Of a DNA stretch of 64,000 nucleotides, positions 1-12,344 are shown in pieces. Origin of the DNA: Isoetes taiwanensis. Taxonomy: Eukaryota; Streptophyta; Lycopodiopsida; Isoetales; Isoetaceae. The stretch covers positions 4,108,653 to 4,172,652 of the forward strand of contig JAJEKV010000077.1 in assembly GCA_021234155.1 (NCBI GenBank), read 5' to 3'. The notes below the pieces were generated by a model, which saw only the letters and a list, made by a program, of their open reading frames with translations, did no database searches and was not told the DNA's origin. A program made the translations under genes and the position numbers. Position 1 is the first letter of the stretch. Each line of letters starts with the position of its first letter.

Positions 1-1401
1 ACATCATAACAATGTAAATCCAATCTAGGCATAACTAGGTAAATCCAATCTAGACAACTACAACATATAATGCCCCGATGTAATAATTCAAACTTCACCA
101 TTTAAATATTGCATCATTATTAACTTAAACTTGACGAGAACCACCCCAAATTATTAAGTCCAGCTTGAGAGACATAAAATAATATCATATAGATAAATCA
201 TGATGCTGTGGATATGCAATTCCTGGGGGATTCACACAGAAGACCCGTATAAACCAAGTGAGTGTCTAGAAGGGGGTTTTTTCTCGATGTTTCCGTTCGT
301 ATACTAGAGGTTTAAATCCGCCTCTTACTAACATTCTAGTGTATTTTCTCTGCGGAAGGGGTGTATTTCCAACACTTTCACGTACGTATTTGGGTGTTTC
401 TTCTCACCTTTAAGCACGCACATGGCATATGCTCATGTGATAAAGGTGATCCTTCCATACATACCATTTCATGTGATCATTCCATTTTATTTTATTTTTT
501 GTTTCAAGAGACCCTTCCAAGAAAGTCGTCTAATTTCTCATATCGCAGCTTCAAAACAGGACCGTGAACCTTAAATTCCCAATAAGAACACAATGAGTAG
601 TTAGCATTTCAAAGTCTAGGATGTTCCCTTGCATATAAGCTAAAGGGAATCACATCTTTGGCAACTGTCGATAAACAAAACTAACTAGATCATTTGGAAC
701 TCTAGGAAAATGAGCATGCAGCTCCTCTCTATACAGGCCATTATACTTATACAAAAATTGTAGAGCTAACATTATAAGAACCTTACACTACCTGGCTTGC
801 AACTTCAGCATAACAATTGTTCGTATAACAGATACAGGCAATGATACAACCTCTATGGCGGCTACCATGATAGCGTCAATACCAATTTTGAATTGCTAAC
901 ATCTCCTATAATTTACCAAGGTAAATTATCAGAGGCAATGATCAAAGCTTCTAACCTCATGAGTTTTTGAGAAGCCTAATTCCGAGGACCACCGGCATAT
1001 TTTATTGAACTTATTGGACTTGCACCTGTTCCATCATCATGTCTAAAGATATGAAACCAACAACCGAAAAAGTACAAAACATATAGGAGGTTATGACTTT
1101 TCACATTCCACAATAAAAAAGTTAAATATCAAGTGAAACATCAGAAGATTAACCTGAATAACATCTGCACACTCTGTATAACATTTGCATTCACAGTCCG
1201 AAGATGTCTATGCTAGATATTTTGATATTCACCTAGACAACTGTAATACAATCCTTGATATGCATAACTTCTACAAACGAGCTTAAAGCTTCTGAATACT
1301 CTGACTACTATGCACATGATATCTTTGAAACTCATAAACAATCATAAAACTATGCATGTTGAAAGGCACATATCTTGCTGTCTCAAATAGTTCTTTACTC
1401 A
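1..1401. other. AT-rich stretch, no gene recognised
   Basis: Only short open frames with no recognisable motif are present. I see no domain, RNA gene or element end here. Confidence 0.5.
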
Positions 1402-1828
1402 ATTGTTAAGTCCTGCCACAAACATGACTCACAATTCATCGTATAGTTGAAGCCTTAGTTGGAGTGGGGCTTATCTGGGCACCTAATAACATCTAGATTC
1501 TGCACCTTTAAAAGAGCTTTAGCTTTGCCAATCTGAGCCACATATTTGGTATAGCTAACTAGTGGTGCCTGTGATAATAGCAAGATTATTATAGGAAACA
1601 ATAAGTAAAGGATCTTACAGATGACAGTGACTTCATAACCAGTTAGAAGGAACATTCCAGATCACATGCCATAACTAATATGTATATATCTCATACAGTA
1701 ATTAATCAGGAATATTGCCACACTCACAAAAAAGTTTCTTGATTATCAAAGGTTCGCATCCTCTAATTGTCCACATTTATCGTGACATTGTGATAAGGGC
1801 AGTCCACATGTTTACCCTCGGCTAGATC
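1402..1828. repeat. Dispersed repeat, copy 1
   Basis: This 427-base segment is repeated in the same orientation at 45118-45544 with scattered substitutions and small indels. Both copies run from TTAAGT-CTGCCACAAACAT to CTCGGCTAGATC. Copy 1 is abutted on its right by a reversed LTR end, while copy 2 continues into unrelated sequence, so the shared right end marks an insertion or repeat boundary. No coding sequence is recognised in it. Confidence 0.85.
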
Positions 1829-2125
1829 TGTGACGCTCCTTGCACTATATACGGCAGCCCGCCATATACATCGAAGGACCTTCCCCATCCAACGGTCACC
1901 CGTCGCATGGGCCCTCTGTCTAACTCACATCTTGGGACCAGACTATTGAGTAGAGGACACAGAGGTGTCATTCCGTCCCGTCCTCTAGGGGTCCCTATGT
2001 CAGCGGAAGCAAAATATACAACATAAGCACTAGCAATAATAACAACAAACTACCTCGAAAGGTAGTGATAATCCATCCATCCATCCATGTCATCGAATAC
2101 AACAATACAACAAATGCTTTCGATT
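1829..2125 (-). mobile_element. 3' end of a chromovirus-type LTR, reversed
   Basis: Read on the minus strand, this stretch is similar to the last 300 or so bases of the LTR at 52727-54419. Shared blocks include CTTTCGAGGTAG (CCTTCGAGGTAG in the other copy), TATTGCTAGTG, GAGGGCCCATGCG and TGGATGGGGAA, and the terminal AGCGTCACA against AGCATCACA. Its outer end falls exactly where the repeat 1402-1828 stops. It is a truncated or solo LTR; the inner boundary near 2125 is approximate. Confidence 0.75.
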
Positions 2126-2244
2126 CTTTAGGGTTTTTACCTTCATTCCGACCATTCTACCCTTCATTCCAAACATTTTACCCTCCATTCCGGCGGTTTT
2201 ACGGCGCAGAATTGTGATTAGCTTGTATTCACGTTACACCAATG

Positions 2245-2294
2245 CCCCCTGCCCTGAATTCCGGTGAGTCAGGGACGGAATTCAAGGCAGGGGG
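2245..2294. repeat. 19-base inverted repeat (hairpin)
   Basis: The left arm 2245-2263 and right arm 2276-2294 are complementary except for one position, around a 12-base loop. The arms are G/C-rich at their outer ends (five C then TGCC). No element or terminator is recognised around it. Confidence 0.8.
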
Positions 2295-2442
2295 TATTCC
2301 TCTATACATGAAGTTGCCAGATCTGGATTGTGCATGCAAATTTCTATTCTTGTGGTCACGAACTAGTTTTTCAAAGAAAAAGCATTATAGTGAAGGCTTT
2401 TTTATATTCTTGTAGTGGTACCTACTTATTTGACATTAAGAC

Positions 2443-2539
2443 ATTATTATCAAGTCCTAATCTTGATAGCAAACTTGATCAAGTTTATTATCAACATTAT
2501 TAATCAAGGATATTATCAAGTTTAAGACTTGATAATAAT
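2443..2539. repeat. Perfect 14-base inverted repeat, wide spacing
   Basis: ATTATTATCAAGTC at 2443-2456 is exactly complementary to 2526-2539. The sequence between is rich in further CTTGAT and ATCAAG words. It may be an old AT-rich fold-back element. No gene is present between 2300 and 2900. Confidence 0.6.
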
Positions 2540-2899
2540 TTAAATAACTAACGTAAAAGACACCTAGGCTACCAACATGACAACCTAAGAACCAAGATAC
2601 TTAAAGCATGTCCCCACAACAACATAGTTGAAAACATTGAACTAAGGGAATGCATGGAAAAAACAATAAAAAACTCCTCAAAGGGACCAAGAATGACATA
2701 TGGCTACCAAGCAAAGACTCCAAAAGACAATTCTCGATGGTCCAACAAATTGTTTGCGAGGGTAAAGATAACAAACTTGGGAAAGAAAGGCATGGGTCTA
2801 GGGAGGGGTCAAACCAAGTATAGAATTTCATGAATTGTGAGCTTTGGATAAGTTCGTTCTAAAAACAATGTCCTACTTGAATTCCAACAAGCAGAACTT

Positions 2900-3045
2900 G
2901 TATCATGGAGTCTTGTTGTAAATATGTTTCTCAGCATGTGTATGTACTACTGTAGATATGCAAGGTTTGAGGATGCAAACTGTGTATTTAATAGGATATC
3001 TGGACAAGTCATAATTTCATGGAATGTAGTGATATCAAAACGCAG
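2900..3045 (+). pseudogene. PPR protein fragment
   Basis: The open frame from the ATG at 2924 contains CRYARFEDANCVFNRISGQ followed by VISWNVVIS. This is the usual PPR pattern in which a KCG-like helix, an EDA.-VF turn and an SWN motif follow each other. Only about one and a half repeats remain, and the reading downstream (to 3211) no longer resembles PPR. It is a short relic of a PLS-class organellar RNA-binding protein. A longer relic of the same family lies at 14830-15980. Confidence 0.6.
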
Positions 3046-3296
3046 GTACGTCAAGTTCACTGAGGATAAAGACACAGAAGGATGGACGTACGCACGACTT
3101 CTGCTACACGTCCACTTCAAGACGAAACACGATCTCCTCGATGGACAAGGCAGCCCAAATGACAGACTTTCAGTTCAAGTTGTAATTTGCCACATTTCAA
3201 GCAGGCTTTGAAGCATTTGGACATTCTTCAATAGTCATTGAAAATGCCGACCAACCTATAATGATAAGATTTTCAGACATTCAACTATATAAGATA

Positions 3297-4545
3297 AGAT
3301 AAGATAAGATAAGAATTTTTACGTCCACGGGAACCCAACGGGTTATGGGACGGCACATGCAAGGGCAACAGCCCATCTAAAACCCGGGGACTAGGCCCCA
3401 TCACCAAATACAATAACCAAATAGTAAAAGGCTACGAAGAATAAGAGAAGATAATGCTAATGCTAGTGGTAAATGTATGCTTCTAAAATTATCTAGACAT
3501 AGCCCCAAGGATTGGAAGGCCATTGATCTAGAATAATTGCCGCCTCCCCCCGTATTAATCGCCCATTTCTTTTTGCAAAATGGCTGCCCTCACCTTTGCG
3601 CATTCCTCCACGGTTACACAATTGAAGAGGGAGAGGTCCTCCCCTGCACAGAAACTAGTCCCTCCGAGATGGTTTCCATGTGAAGAACATGTAAGCGGCT
3701 AAGAGTGTCTTGAAACCGAACCAAAAGATGGCGGGGACGATCAGATCTTGCCGCTCCCACCCTAGTAGCGGAGACAACTCCACCAGCCTTCACATGCATG
3801 ACATCGGTGAAAAAATGCAAAGCAGCATCCATATCGAAGGGCATCATCTTCGCCTCGCGAACCCCTATAATCGCAAGTTCAGGCCCTAGTAACGTAAGAT
3901 ACCGAGGTAGCACGCTCCCCCGGTCGCTACGGGCAATCGCGACTCGGGTCCCCTTTGGGATTGTGGAGATGTCCCAGACGCCCACCTCAACATGTTCCCT
4001 TTCCAATGTGCAGACTTCGCTTCAACACAATGTTTCTTCGCGGGTCGTAATTTCAGATCTAGTGTCTAGTGCATCGAGGCATCACTTGTGCACACATACC
4101 GGGCTTTAGGGTCGGAACGAAGGCATGTATTAATGTAGAAGTAAGTGTCCATCTCTCAATAGACACGATCATAGATGTGGCCGCCATTCCTCCTCGGAAT
4201 GAATGAGTCGCACTGGGTCACAAAGTGTAGGCGAAACACCGAATCCTGCGTGTCTAGAGCTTTGGAGATCCTCCCGATCTTGGAAGGTAAATGTACCAGC
4301 CCGCTTTGTGCCGATATGAAGAGGCCCGGGCCGGGGACCAAAAGAGAAGATGGCAACTCCATTATTACACCTGGAATTAGCTTCCCCCACCATGGAGTCA
4401 GATGCAGACCGAAAGCACTTGTGGGACGGGGACCTCCCCGTGCAAACAATGATTCCCCGAGTAGGAGGTTTTTTCTTCCCCTGGCCATCCTTACACCAAA
4501 TCTCTCCTTATTGCTGGCCCTTTCTGTCATGGTGAAGCTCTCTAA
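3297..4545 (-). mobile_element. LINE-type element, 3' part, minus strand
   Basis: On the minus strand the element ends at about 3297 in a short tandem tail (AAGAT units on the plus strand). The tail is preceded by the box GTGGACGTAAAAAT and the stem AACCC/GGGTT (3328-3352), the 3' signature shared by other LINE copies here. Upstream, two minus-strand open frames (3614-4006 and 4156-4530) make a discontinuous coding region. The last residues, TVEECAKVRAAI, read through 3560-3620 and have a faint counterpart at 24240-24300. No RT motif lies in this part. It could be the C-terminal ORF of the LINE or a non-autonomous element using its 3' end. The 5' limit is approximate. Confidence 0.6.
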
Positions 4546-6959
4546 ATGAAATCAAAGCGGCTATATACAAAATTTAAATCAAAGCAGAAGCCTCAATCTA
4601 AAAGATCTGAAACACAATATCCAATACTGCAAACCCTACCAAAGCCGGCCGGAACAGGACTGTTTTGACATAGAAAACGTAACCAAAGATGGGCATACCA
4701 TACACCATCGGAAAGATCCTGGAAAGAGCTTTCCAACGCAATAAGCGTCACCTGAAACGGAGTCCTGGATCAAAAGTTATGCTAGAAACTGTGTTGCCGG
4801 CGAAAAGCTGCACTACATGGCGCCTAGGGTTTGAGAGAAAAGTATATCCAATCAACTTACAAAATAGCAACTTTGTATATAGCAACTTTGCAAAATATAG
4901 CCAGTAAAATCAATTCTAATCAGATAGGTATGCATGGCCAGTAGGCAACATTAGTCACACTTACAGAGATATGATTATTGAAGTTGCAAACCTCAAAAGT
5001 TCATTCTTGAGTTAAGAACTGAAAGACCGGGATAATATATAGCATAATAACAGGGGATTTCTTTTGTATTTTTGTACATTTTTTCCTATGATTTTTATAT
5101 GATTTGGTGGTCGTATTACATATTGGTGTACTAATTGGTACATCTAGGGTGCGCCAAGTATTTGCATACAACTTGTGTGTGTGTGTGTTTTTTTGCCGTC
5201 CTTAATGGTGAAGATCAAAGGGCTTACAACAAAAGCCCTCTTAAAAAAAGACAACATCTAAGGGCTTACAATAAAAACCCTAGTTTTGAAAAAAAATCAA
5301 AAAATTAAAAAAAGGGGAAGACATGCAAACCATCGTGCATATTAGCTTAGGGTTTCAGAAAGGGCTTCATGGAGCCAGAGGACTAGGGCAAGGAACGGTT
5401 ATGGGCTGCATCTTCCACTATAGATTTGGCACACTTCTTTCGTGGTCTTGTGTGCCACAGTTCTGGAGATATGCAGCGGAGTTCCTAAGACTGTTGTAGG
5501 AAAAGAAAACAAAAAAAATTGGAAGGCCTTTTCCAACGGAATTTCTCCAGCTGCCATGCGAGCCAAGCCCTGGCTTTGAAGCTGTCGCCCCTTCTCCCTA
5601 TTTGATGCTTTGATATTTCCTCCTGTTCTACTATTCAGGCTGCAGCTCGTCGCTATTATTCCCCTTATCTGGATCTCAGACTTCGGGTGAGTTCATAATA
5701 TTTGTTAAACAATTTGTATTTTCGAGCATTTGCCCCGCTTTGTATGTGTTTTCCTTCCAGTTTTAAGAGATGCAGTAGCTTCAGAAACTATAGTTGTCAA
5801 AGCTTGGACCTGGGCCTTAGAGATAAAGCTTCAGATTGATGTAAACTCGGAATTGAAATTGAACATCTTGATCTCCCTGCAAAGGCACCTTTGAATGGAG
5901 TGATCATTGGAACGTGAAAATGGAAAATTTGAAATACCCAATGTATATTGCTTTATACGCCATGGACTAATTGATATGAATCATATCAACTGTCGGCATT
6001 TTGCAAAATGGTTATGTATGTTGATGGCTCATATTACTATGTGAAAATCATGCAGCATCATGCATAATGTTCTTGAGTGTCTTGGAAAGGATTTAATGAT
6101 GCATTTTTCTTGATCTTGACTATGATGAATTGTTGAGGACTAGGATATATTATGTATGAAGAGTCCGATTCGTTTTGATATCGCAACACCATGTTAGGAC
6201 AGAGGAACAAGTTGCTTTATAATCAATATGAGCTTTTCAACATCACAGATTCTAGCTTTTCTATTGAAGAGTCAAAATTAGACATTATTTATTTCATGAT
6301 CTGTCCATAAGTGTTTAGGAGGCTGTTTTAGAATTATCTTTCAGTGGATTAAAATGTGGGATTATGTGATTTTGATTTTCAAACTATTCTTCAGCAAATT
6401 AGAATGACGCATTTACTCTATGATGCAGCTTTTAATGCACTAGCACATTGACACTCCTCAGTTTATAATATATAGATGATGTTTTGGAGCTCCCATTACT
6501 TCTTCCACTTGCTTAAAGTCATTTCATATTATGAGGTTGGGTTATAGTGACCCTCTAGCTCATTCTTTATATATAAAATTTGGTGATAGATAAGATTGTT
6601 GATGTCATTACCCAACTGTAGTATGTCTTTTTATGGCTTGACGAACTTTAAATTTGAGTAATCAGCCCCCCTAAGTGCTGAATTTGTGCCTCTTCTACTT
6701 GCAATTATTATGCTACTGCTTGATCACGTAAGGCAAGACTAAATAGTTGTATAGTGGAAAAGGGATTTTTTAGCCCCAAGCTATTAAATCTCCTATTTCT
6801 CAAATGAACCTTTTAAGTCAGCCTCATCGATATGTTGCCTCGTGAGTTCACAAAAAATAAATAATGCTTGGCTTTACACCGACTTCTCTTTGTAGTATAG
6901 AAATATCTTAAAGCCATTCTTTTGGATTCTTGCATGCATCAAGAAGTTTCCATTCTTCA
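4546..6959. other. No gene recognised; weak intron-like signals
   Basis: A pair of near-identical words around AGGGCTTACAA at 5219-5280 can fold back with the flanking AGCCCT. At 5639-5691 a short block is bracketed by a pyrimidine-rich AG and by GGTGAGTT. Another pyrimidine-AG lies at about 5760. These could be untranslated exons, but no coding sequence accompanies them. Confidence 0.35.
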
Positions 6960-6973
6960 CTTCCTTCTTCAGG

Positions 6974-7193
6974 CAGCACAAGGAATTTGAGCGCTCAGAT
7001 AGGGAATTTGAACGCCTACTACAAGGGTTTTTCCTCCCACATGGGGGGTTTTTTCGTCCCAGTGGTAGAGGCACATTGTATAGGGCTTTTATGGTTTTCT
7101 TTTGTGTTTGGATACTATCTCGATATATTGTATTGTGACTGCCTCTCATAGGCCGCTTGGCCTCCGTGGATCTAAAATATACTTCCTTCCTTC
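6974..7193 (+). mobile_element. 220-bp 5'-truncated LINE insertion with 14-bp target duplications
   Basis: The insert is flanked by perfect direct repeats CTTCCTTCTTCAGG at 6960-6973 and 7194-7207. Its 3' end has the stem AGGCC-gctt-GGCCT (7150-7163), the box GTGGATCTAAAAT and a tail of CTTC units that merges into the right target copy. It has no coding capacity and is best read as a severely 5'-truncated LINE copy on the plus strand. The tail unit equals the start of the target duplication. Confidence 0.85.
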
Positions 7194-7207
7194 CTTCCTT
7201 CTTCAGG

Positions 7208-9989
7208 TTGTTGTCATCAGAAAACTTAATATTAACATGAGGTAAACAAAATGGCAAACTCTTTATAAATGCTCCAGCTTACATGATCATATTGTCACCT
7301 AGCTATAAGCAGTAATGACAATAAAATGCTCTCAATTCACCCCCCAGTTTTCAACCCAAAGGTAGTACCACGATCATAAACCTGTTGTTTTGACTATAGT
7401 TAGATGAATGGCAAACAGATACATCAAGCCTAGAGCTGCAAAGTTCCCCCGCCACATGATGATGAGAATTTACCATTTAAGCTTTCCACACGCCGCTGGT
7501 GGTCGCTTATGCCTTCATGAAGTTGCCCCTCTTGTTGAGCATTTTATTTCTAGGAGGATATGTAGTGAGCCAAAAGGAGACTTTTGCCAATGATGCAGAT
7601 GCTCGCACTACACCAACAAAATTTTTTGCTGCTATTGACACCCATTTCTGTCCAAAACTCAATGCCAATGATACCAAAGATCCTCAATACGATTATACCC
7701 AACCAAATCAAGATTTCTATGTATGAGGACACGATTGTCTTCCTCATATATGTTTGCCATGGCTATCATCAAAGCCCTTTATAGAAATAGAACAACTAGC
7801 TGACTTATCAATGCCTTGTTGGTCAAAAAACAATCTCGGGATCATAAAAATCTAGTTGACACCCTGACCATCCACATTATGAAGTCTGTTGTATCTTTTA
7901 ACTGCCTATAATTGTAATAACCAAATAATTACTATATCAAAAAATTCGTGCAAAAATTTGTAAATTCGCTAACTTGCCATTGGGATGCTGCAAGTTGCAC
8001 ACGGGCCAGTTTGGATCTTACGTATTCAAAGGCACTATGAGATGTCATACCTTTGTGTTCAATATGATAACATGCACAAGGATAAAAGTATCAGGGCAGG
8101 CAAGGGACTTTTACCATCAAAGAGAACATATGATATGTCAAATTTTCCAACTTGAAAGTCTTTCTGTACCAGATAGCATAAAACAATTGTAGTACATCTC
8201 CTGCGCCCATCTTTACAATGGACATAAGTTCTCTCTCCACTCTCAGCATTTTCTGCAAATAACTAAAAATCGCGAGCTTAAAGAAAACATATGATAGTAA
8301 CCAAAATAAGAACATCATAAAAGCAAATCATCATCCCGGAATAACAGACCATTGATGAAGTCAACTGCACATTGAAGGTTCCCATAGAAGGGGCAAATTG
8401 GTAATCCCTTGTAGGAATTACAAGATGTTTAATGCCTTGATTCTGCATTCCAACTTGTGTCAGCCATATGTAGAATGCTCAAATGTGATATGCCGCAAGA
8501 CTACCTTATACAGTGATGTGTGCATCAAAGTTTCATAGGACTCATTCGAAGTTACTACAGCTTTTACGCCAAGACTTCTTAAGTGAGGCACATCCTAAGA
8601 AATGGCACTGCACCGAGCAACAAAAACTGCACAATACAAAGGCCATAACAATTAGGTTAATCTAAAATAATTAGTTGCAAGTGTATACTCGTAACCTCTA
8701 ATATTCATATATTTTTAGAGACAAAATCCTTATCTGTTTAACTCTACCCTTGCACTTTAGCATTCAAAATCATGAGAGTAACTAGACCATCAGACATGCA
8801 AAGAAGCACTTGTGTTGTTAGGGTTTTCAAAGAATTTGCGTAAGTACAAAAACTTGCAATAATCATACAAGAAAAAGATTCTTGTGGACAAAAGACAAAC
8901 CTGGTCTATTTCATCCCACCAATGAAACTCGCTTCAAGCTTATTCCGAACGATATTATACAAGAAAGTTGGATAAAACAAAGGTTTCTAGCTCCAAAGAC
9001 CAATAAACACTCGCTTTGCCTCCCGCTTAGAAATTTTTGAGACTAGAAACCCAAAGTCATCTGCTTTTGAAACAAATCAGTTGTTTTATCTTCCACAAAA
9101 CTAATGATTTTGTGATCTTGCACCTCTTCTCAATAGACAGATCAAGAATGTTCTTATAGGCCTGTAAAGCCAATATAATGCATCAAGATCCAGTAATAAT
9201 GGGTTAATTGTCAAAGCTCAGGTAACTACACTCCTAGGTTCAAATCAAAGCCCCTTAAAAATCACAATGGAACCTAAAAAATAACATCTCCCATAACACA
9301 CCACAACAAAAAGGGATCCTAGAGGGTTTTATTATGGGTGCATAAATCACCATTCCTGAGACCATAGACCATACTCCTAAAACAATTGAATGGATTATTA
9401 AAAAAAAAAAAAAGATGTTGCGCACAAGGTGTTGCTCTCTTGTGGCCCGAGAGTGCGTCCTTATGGGTCCTGTTTCGTCATTTTGTGTTGGGTCTTGTTT
9501 CTTTTGTGTGGAGCCGTGTAAATGCTATGAATGCAGGTTGTCATTTTGTTAGCCCAAGAAGGTGCTCCTTATCTGTTTGGACTCGAAGCTATGACATGAC
9601 TGAGATACTGAACGAATCCAAGAGCCCTGGCATTCCAAGAACATTATCAAGATCGCGGTCCCGCCGCTTGTCCAACGACGCTTTCGTGGTGGTGGCTACA
9701 GTCCGACCTCATCGTGGCTTGGGTGTTGTGGAATTGCCTCCGGTTGGGGGAATTGCATTGATGTGGATGTCTGAGACTGCATGCCGATTGTGTACGGCTG
9801 CATGCTAGTATCCATAGGTGTAGTGACTGCATCCGTTCCTGTGTGATGTATATGGAATGTGGTGTGTGGGGCTGCCGGGCCGCGGTGATGTGGATGGGAT
9901 GTGGTGGTTGTTTCCGCTCTTGTGTGGTGCTCGTGGTGACCGCCCCGCGGTGGTGGATTGTGTGGTGGTGGTGGCTATCGATGGGCTAG
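7208..9989. other. No gene recognised
   Basis: Scattered short open frames lack recognisable motifs. An adenine run at 9400-9414 is not preceded by any retrotransposon 3' end that I can see. From 9420 to 9989 the composition becomes G/T-rich (repeated GTGGTGG words near 9900-9975), but the frames there are low complexity. Confidence 0.4.
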
Positions 9990-10500
9990 TGTGGGGTGCA
10001 GGCCAAGGGGCAACTGGCTTTGTTTTACACTCCTGAATCTTCTTGCGTGCTTGATCACTATGTTTGGGCAGCCAGAACCCCAAAAAACTATCCATAAAAG
10101 AATACATCTCATGTTCAAAAGATCATCTCTAAGCATGGGTTGATTGAATTTTTGATAATCAATGAAGACGCGAATTTATCATTATGCTTGAGGACAATAA
10201 AAAAAGGGCTTATCTGTTCGGAATGTTTGGCTTCGTATATGAGGCCAGTTGCCAAGAATTTATCAATTTCAGCTTTGATACGATCACGGTAGTTAGGATA
10301 GAGCCTGTATAATAGCACAGGTTCACACGCTTTATTAACCATGTAAAGCTATACATCAATAGCAATATCTCAATAGCCCCCCTTTTGGCAAGTTTAATTG
10401 TCATTGATTTTATATGCCAGCAAATTTGGAATACACTCAGGGATACTTCACCCAAACATCTCTTTTCAATGTATGTCTCATATGTATGCTCTGCATGCAT
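9990..10500 (-). pseudogene. Ty3/gypsy reverse transcriptase, N-terminal fragment
   Basis: Minus frames read YRLYPNYRDRIKAEIDKFL, then GLIYEAKHSEQISPFFIVLK. These match the start of gypsy RT, where RR-NP-YRD-VK-E is followed by G-I-P-S-SPW-SPVVLV-KK. A few codons later, in another frame, MYSFMDSFLGF corresponds to the fingers/palm YSFMDGFSGY. Stops and frameshifts separate these blocks and the YxDD box is absent. It is a short relic, not linked to LTRs that I can see. Confidence 0.7.
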
Positions 10501-11250
10501 GTTTGCATATTATACAAAACATCTACCAACTCAAAATTCTCAATGAAGTCGCATTTAATTAAAGTGGGTTAGATGTAACAGTTCTGGCCCCTTGACAGTC
10601 TAATATATGTATTTGTGCATGGTACGTACATGAGTTGCATACATACATGAGGCATACATGCATCATGCACATAAGCAAGGGTTTGTTTCTTTGACCAAGG
10701 GTTTACAAAAGGGATTTTTTATTGCAAGCGAGGGTTTTAGGAGCTTTGTGGTGCTGAGGAGGAGGCCAGAGGAGGCACCCGGAGGAGGATTGCATCCAAG
10801 CTGTGGAGGCAAGAGCTTGAAGAAACAGCATCGGATCTTCTTCTTTCAGGTGGGGTTTTGCTAAGTTAAGCTGAGGTACATGGGCTGCCATCATTGGATT
10901 ATGCATGATTTAATAGGAAGAATTGATTGTGTAAGTTTGGGAAACTCCCGGGGTAAAATCATGGTTGTTCTATGAGTAAATTGTTCAGGCTTTGCTTTCC
11001 TTAAACAAAGAACAAAGAAACCAAAGAGGAAACTGAATCGATGCATGTGGGATCTTTCTAAGCACTTGAGCGTAGCCAATAAGGGCCAAAATTGCTCCTG
11101 GAAGGTTGATTGGGCAAGAATCAAGGGTTGTGTATGATCAACAAGCTGTAAGGGAGACTCCGGATTGCAATGCATGACAAAGAAGGGAACAAGCCAAATT
11201 GGATGAAAAGGGGTCAAAACGGCATAAAAGCGGCTTATTTGAGCCTTAGA
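10501..11250. other. No gene recognised upstream of a LINE
   Basis: CATG-rich words cluster at 10490-10680. A GGAGGAGG-rich open frame at 10658-10864 has no recognisable domain. The stretch could include the 5' part of the LINE that becomes recognisable at 11530, but no ORF1 is identifiable. Confidence 0.4.
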
Positions 11251-11251
11251 G

Positions 11252-11465
11252 GGGCGGATTTGTCATGGGCTGCAGAGAATCAGAGAAATTGAGGGCTTTT
11301 GAGAGCTGCCAAGACGGCCCTGATACATGGAGAAATAGGCTGAAACAACTTCTTAAGCACCGATGTGGAAATTAAAAGGGCCGAAAATGTGTTTGGATGG
11401 GCGGATTTGCCTTGAAAAGGCTTAATCCTGGAGAATCGGGGTCTTCTGGGAGCTACTACAGTGCC
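11252..11465. repeat. Degenerate two-copy direct repeat
   Basis: GGGCGGATTTG begins both copies, near 11251 and 11398. Each continues to a GAGAATC-G block and a GGG-T-TTCTGG/GAGAGCT-C block about 40 to 60 bases later. The repeat lies just before the LINE endonuclease and may be part of its 5' leader. Confidence 0.45.
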
Positions 11466-11529
11466 GAACTTGGACCTCTTTGTTTCTGTCATTGTCTTGT
11501 TTGGTTGTCTTATTTGTGATTAGACACAG

Positions 11530-12301
11530 TTTTACTAGTGGAAACTTGGGCACATGAGGCGAATACCTTACCAACACCTCATGCTACCTCAAAGACGAGA
11601 ACATCAGGGAGAGGACGAGGAGAGGGAGGGATAGCATGCTATGCTAAAAAAGAGATTGCTGCATGCATTAAGGTGATCAAAGTCTGTGAACATTTGCAAT
11701 ACATATGGCTGGAAATACGTGGTAAAACAGAACATGTTTTCATGGCAATATGCTATCTAGCACCACTATCCTCAAAGATATACAAGAGTACATGCTTATC
11801 AAAATGAGATCCATTTATGCATCTCAGTTCTGACATTGCTCTCTTCACACGTAAAAGGACCAAGAATTATTACTGTGGGATTTCAATGCGAGGACAGGTG
11901 ATAAGCAAGTCTCTTGGATTTGTAATACGCAAACACATCCACTGTGGCTAGATGAAGAGGAAGCTTGGAAGGTTGCAGGACTGAACTGGCAACGATCCTC
12001 CCCTGATAAGGCTGGAAATACCATGGGTAAATATCTCCTTTCACTGTGTAGCTCTCTAGACTTGCTTATCTTAAATGGATGCAATAGATTCCCAAATTCA
12101 GTTTGCTACACTAATACTACATCACGAGGGGAAAGTGTAGTAGATTATCTAATTGCAGGCAAACACACAGCAGAGAAGTTCATTTCAGATTTTTGGATTG
12201 ATACATCACTTCCAGAGTCAGAACATTCTCCTTTAGTTTTTCATTTAAAAGTCCAGGGGAGCAACAAAAGAGATTGTAAGCAGGGGAAAAAGAGATTGTA
12301 A
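11530..12301 (+). pseudogene. LINE endonuclease domain
   Basis: Plus frames contain ETWAHEANTLP, RGEGGIACYAKKEI and MAICYLAP, equivalent to the E-W and GG-A motifs and the strand before the catalytic centre. The block SVVDYLIAGKHTAEKF with ESEHSPLVFHLK is the SxxDY and D/E-H-P signature at the end of this nuclease fold. In the usual family this domain nicks the target DNA for target-primed reverse transcription. Frameshifts around 11800-12020 break it. A 22-base tandem duplication at 12267-12310 (AGAGATTGTAAGCAGGGG repeated) adds a further break. Confidence 0.8.
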
Positions 12302-12344
12302 GCAGGGGAATAACAAGGTACATAAGAAAGTAGAGAATCTGATT

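Noticed and set aside
4156-4549. Two overlapping 124-codon frames on opposite strands
   Set aside because: The plus frame is a shadow; only the minus frame is consistent with the LINE ending at 3297.
9400-9414. Adenine run as a retrotransposon tail
   Set aside because: No LINE or SINE 3' sequence precedes it and no flanking duplication is visible.
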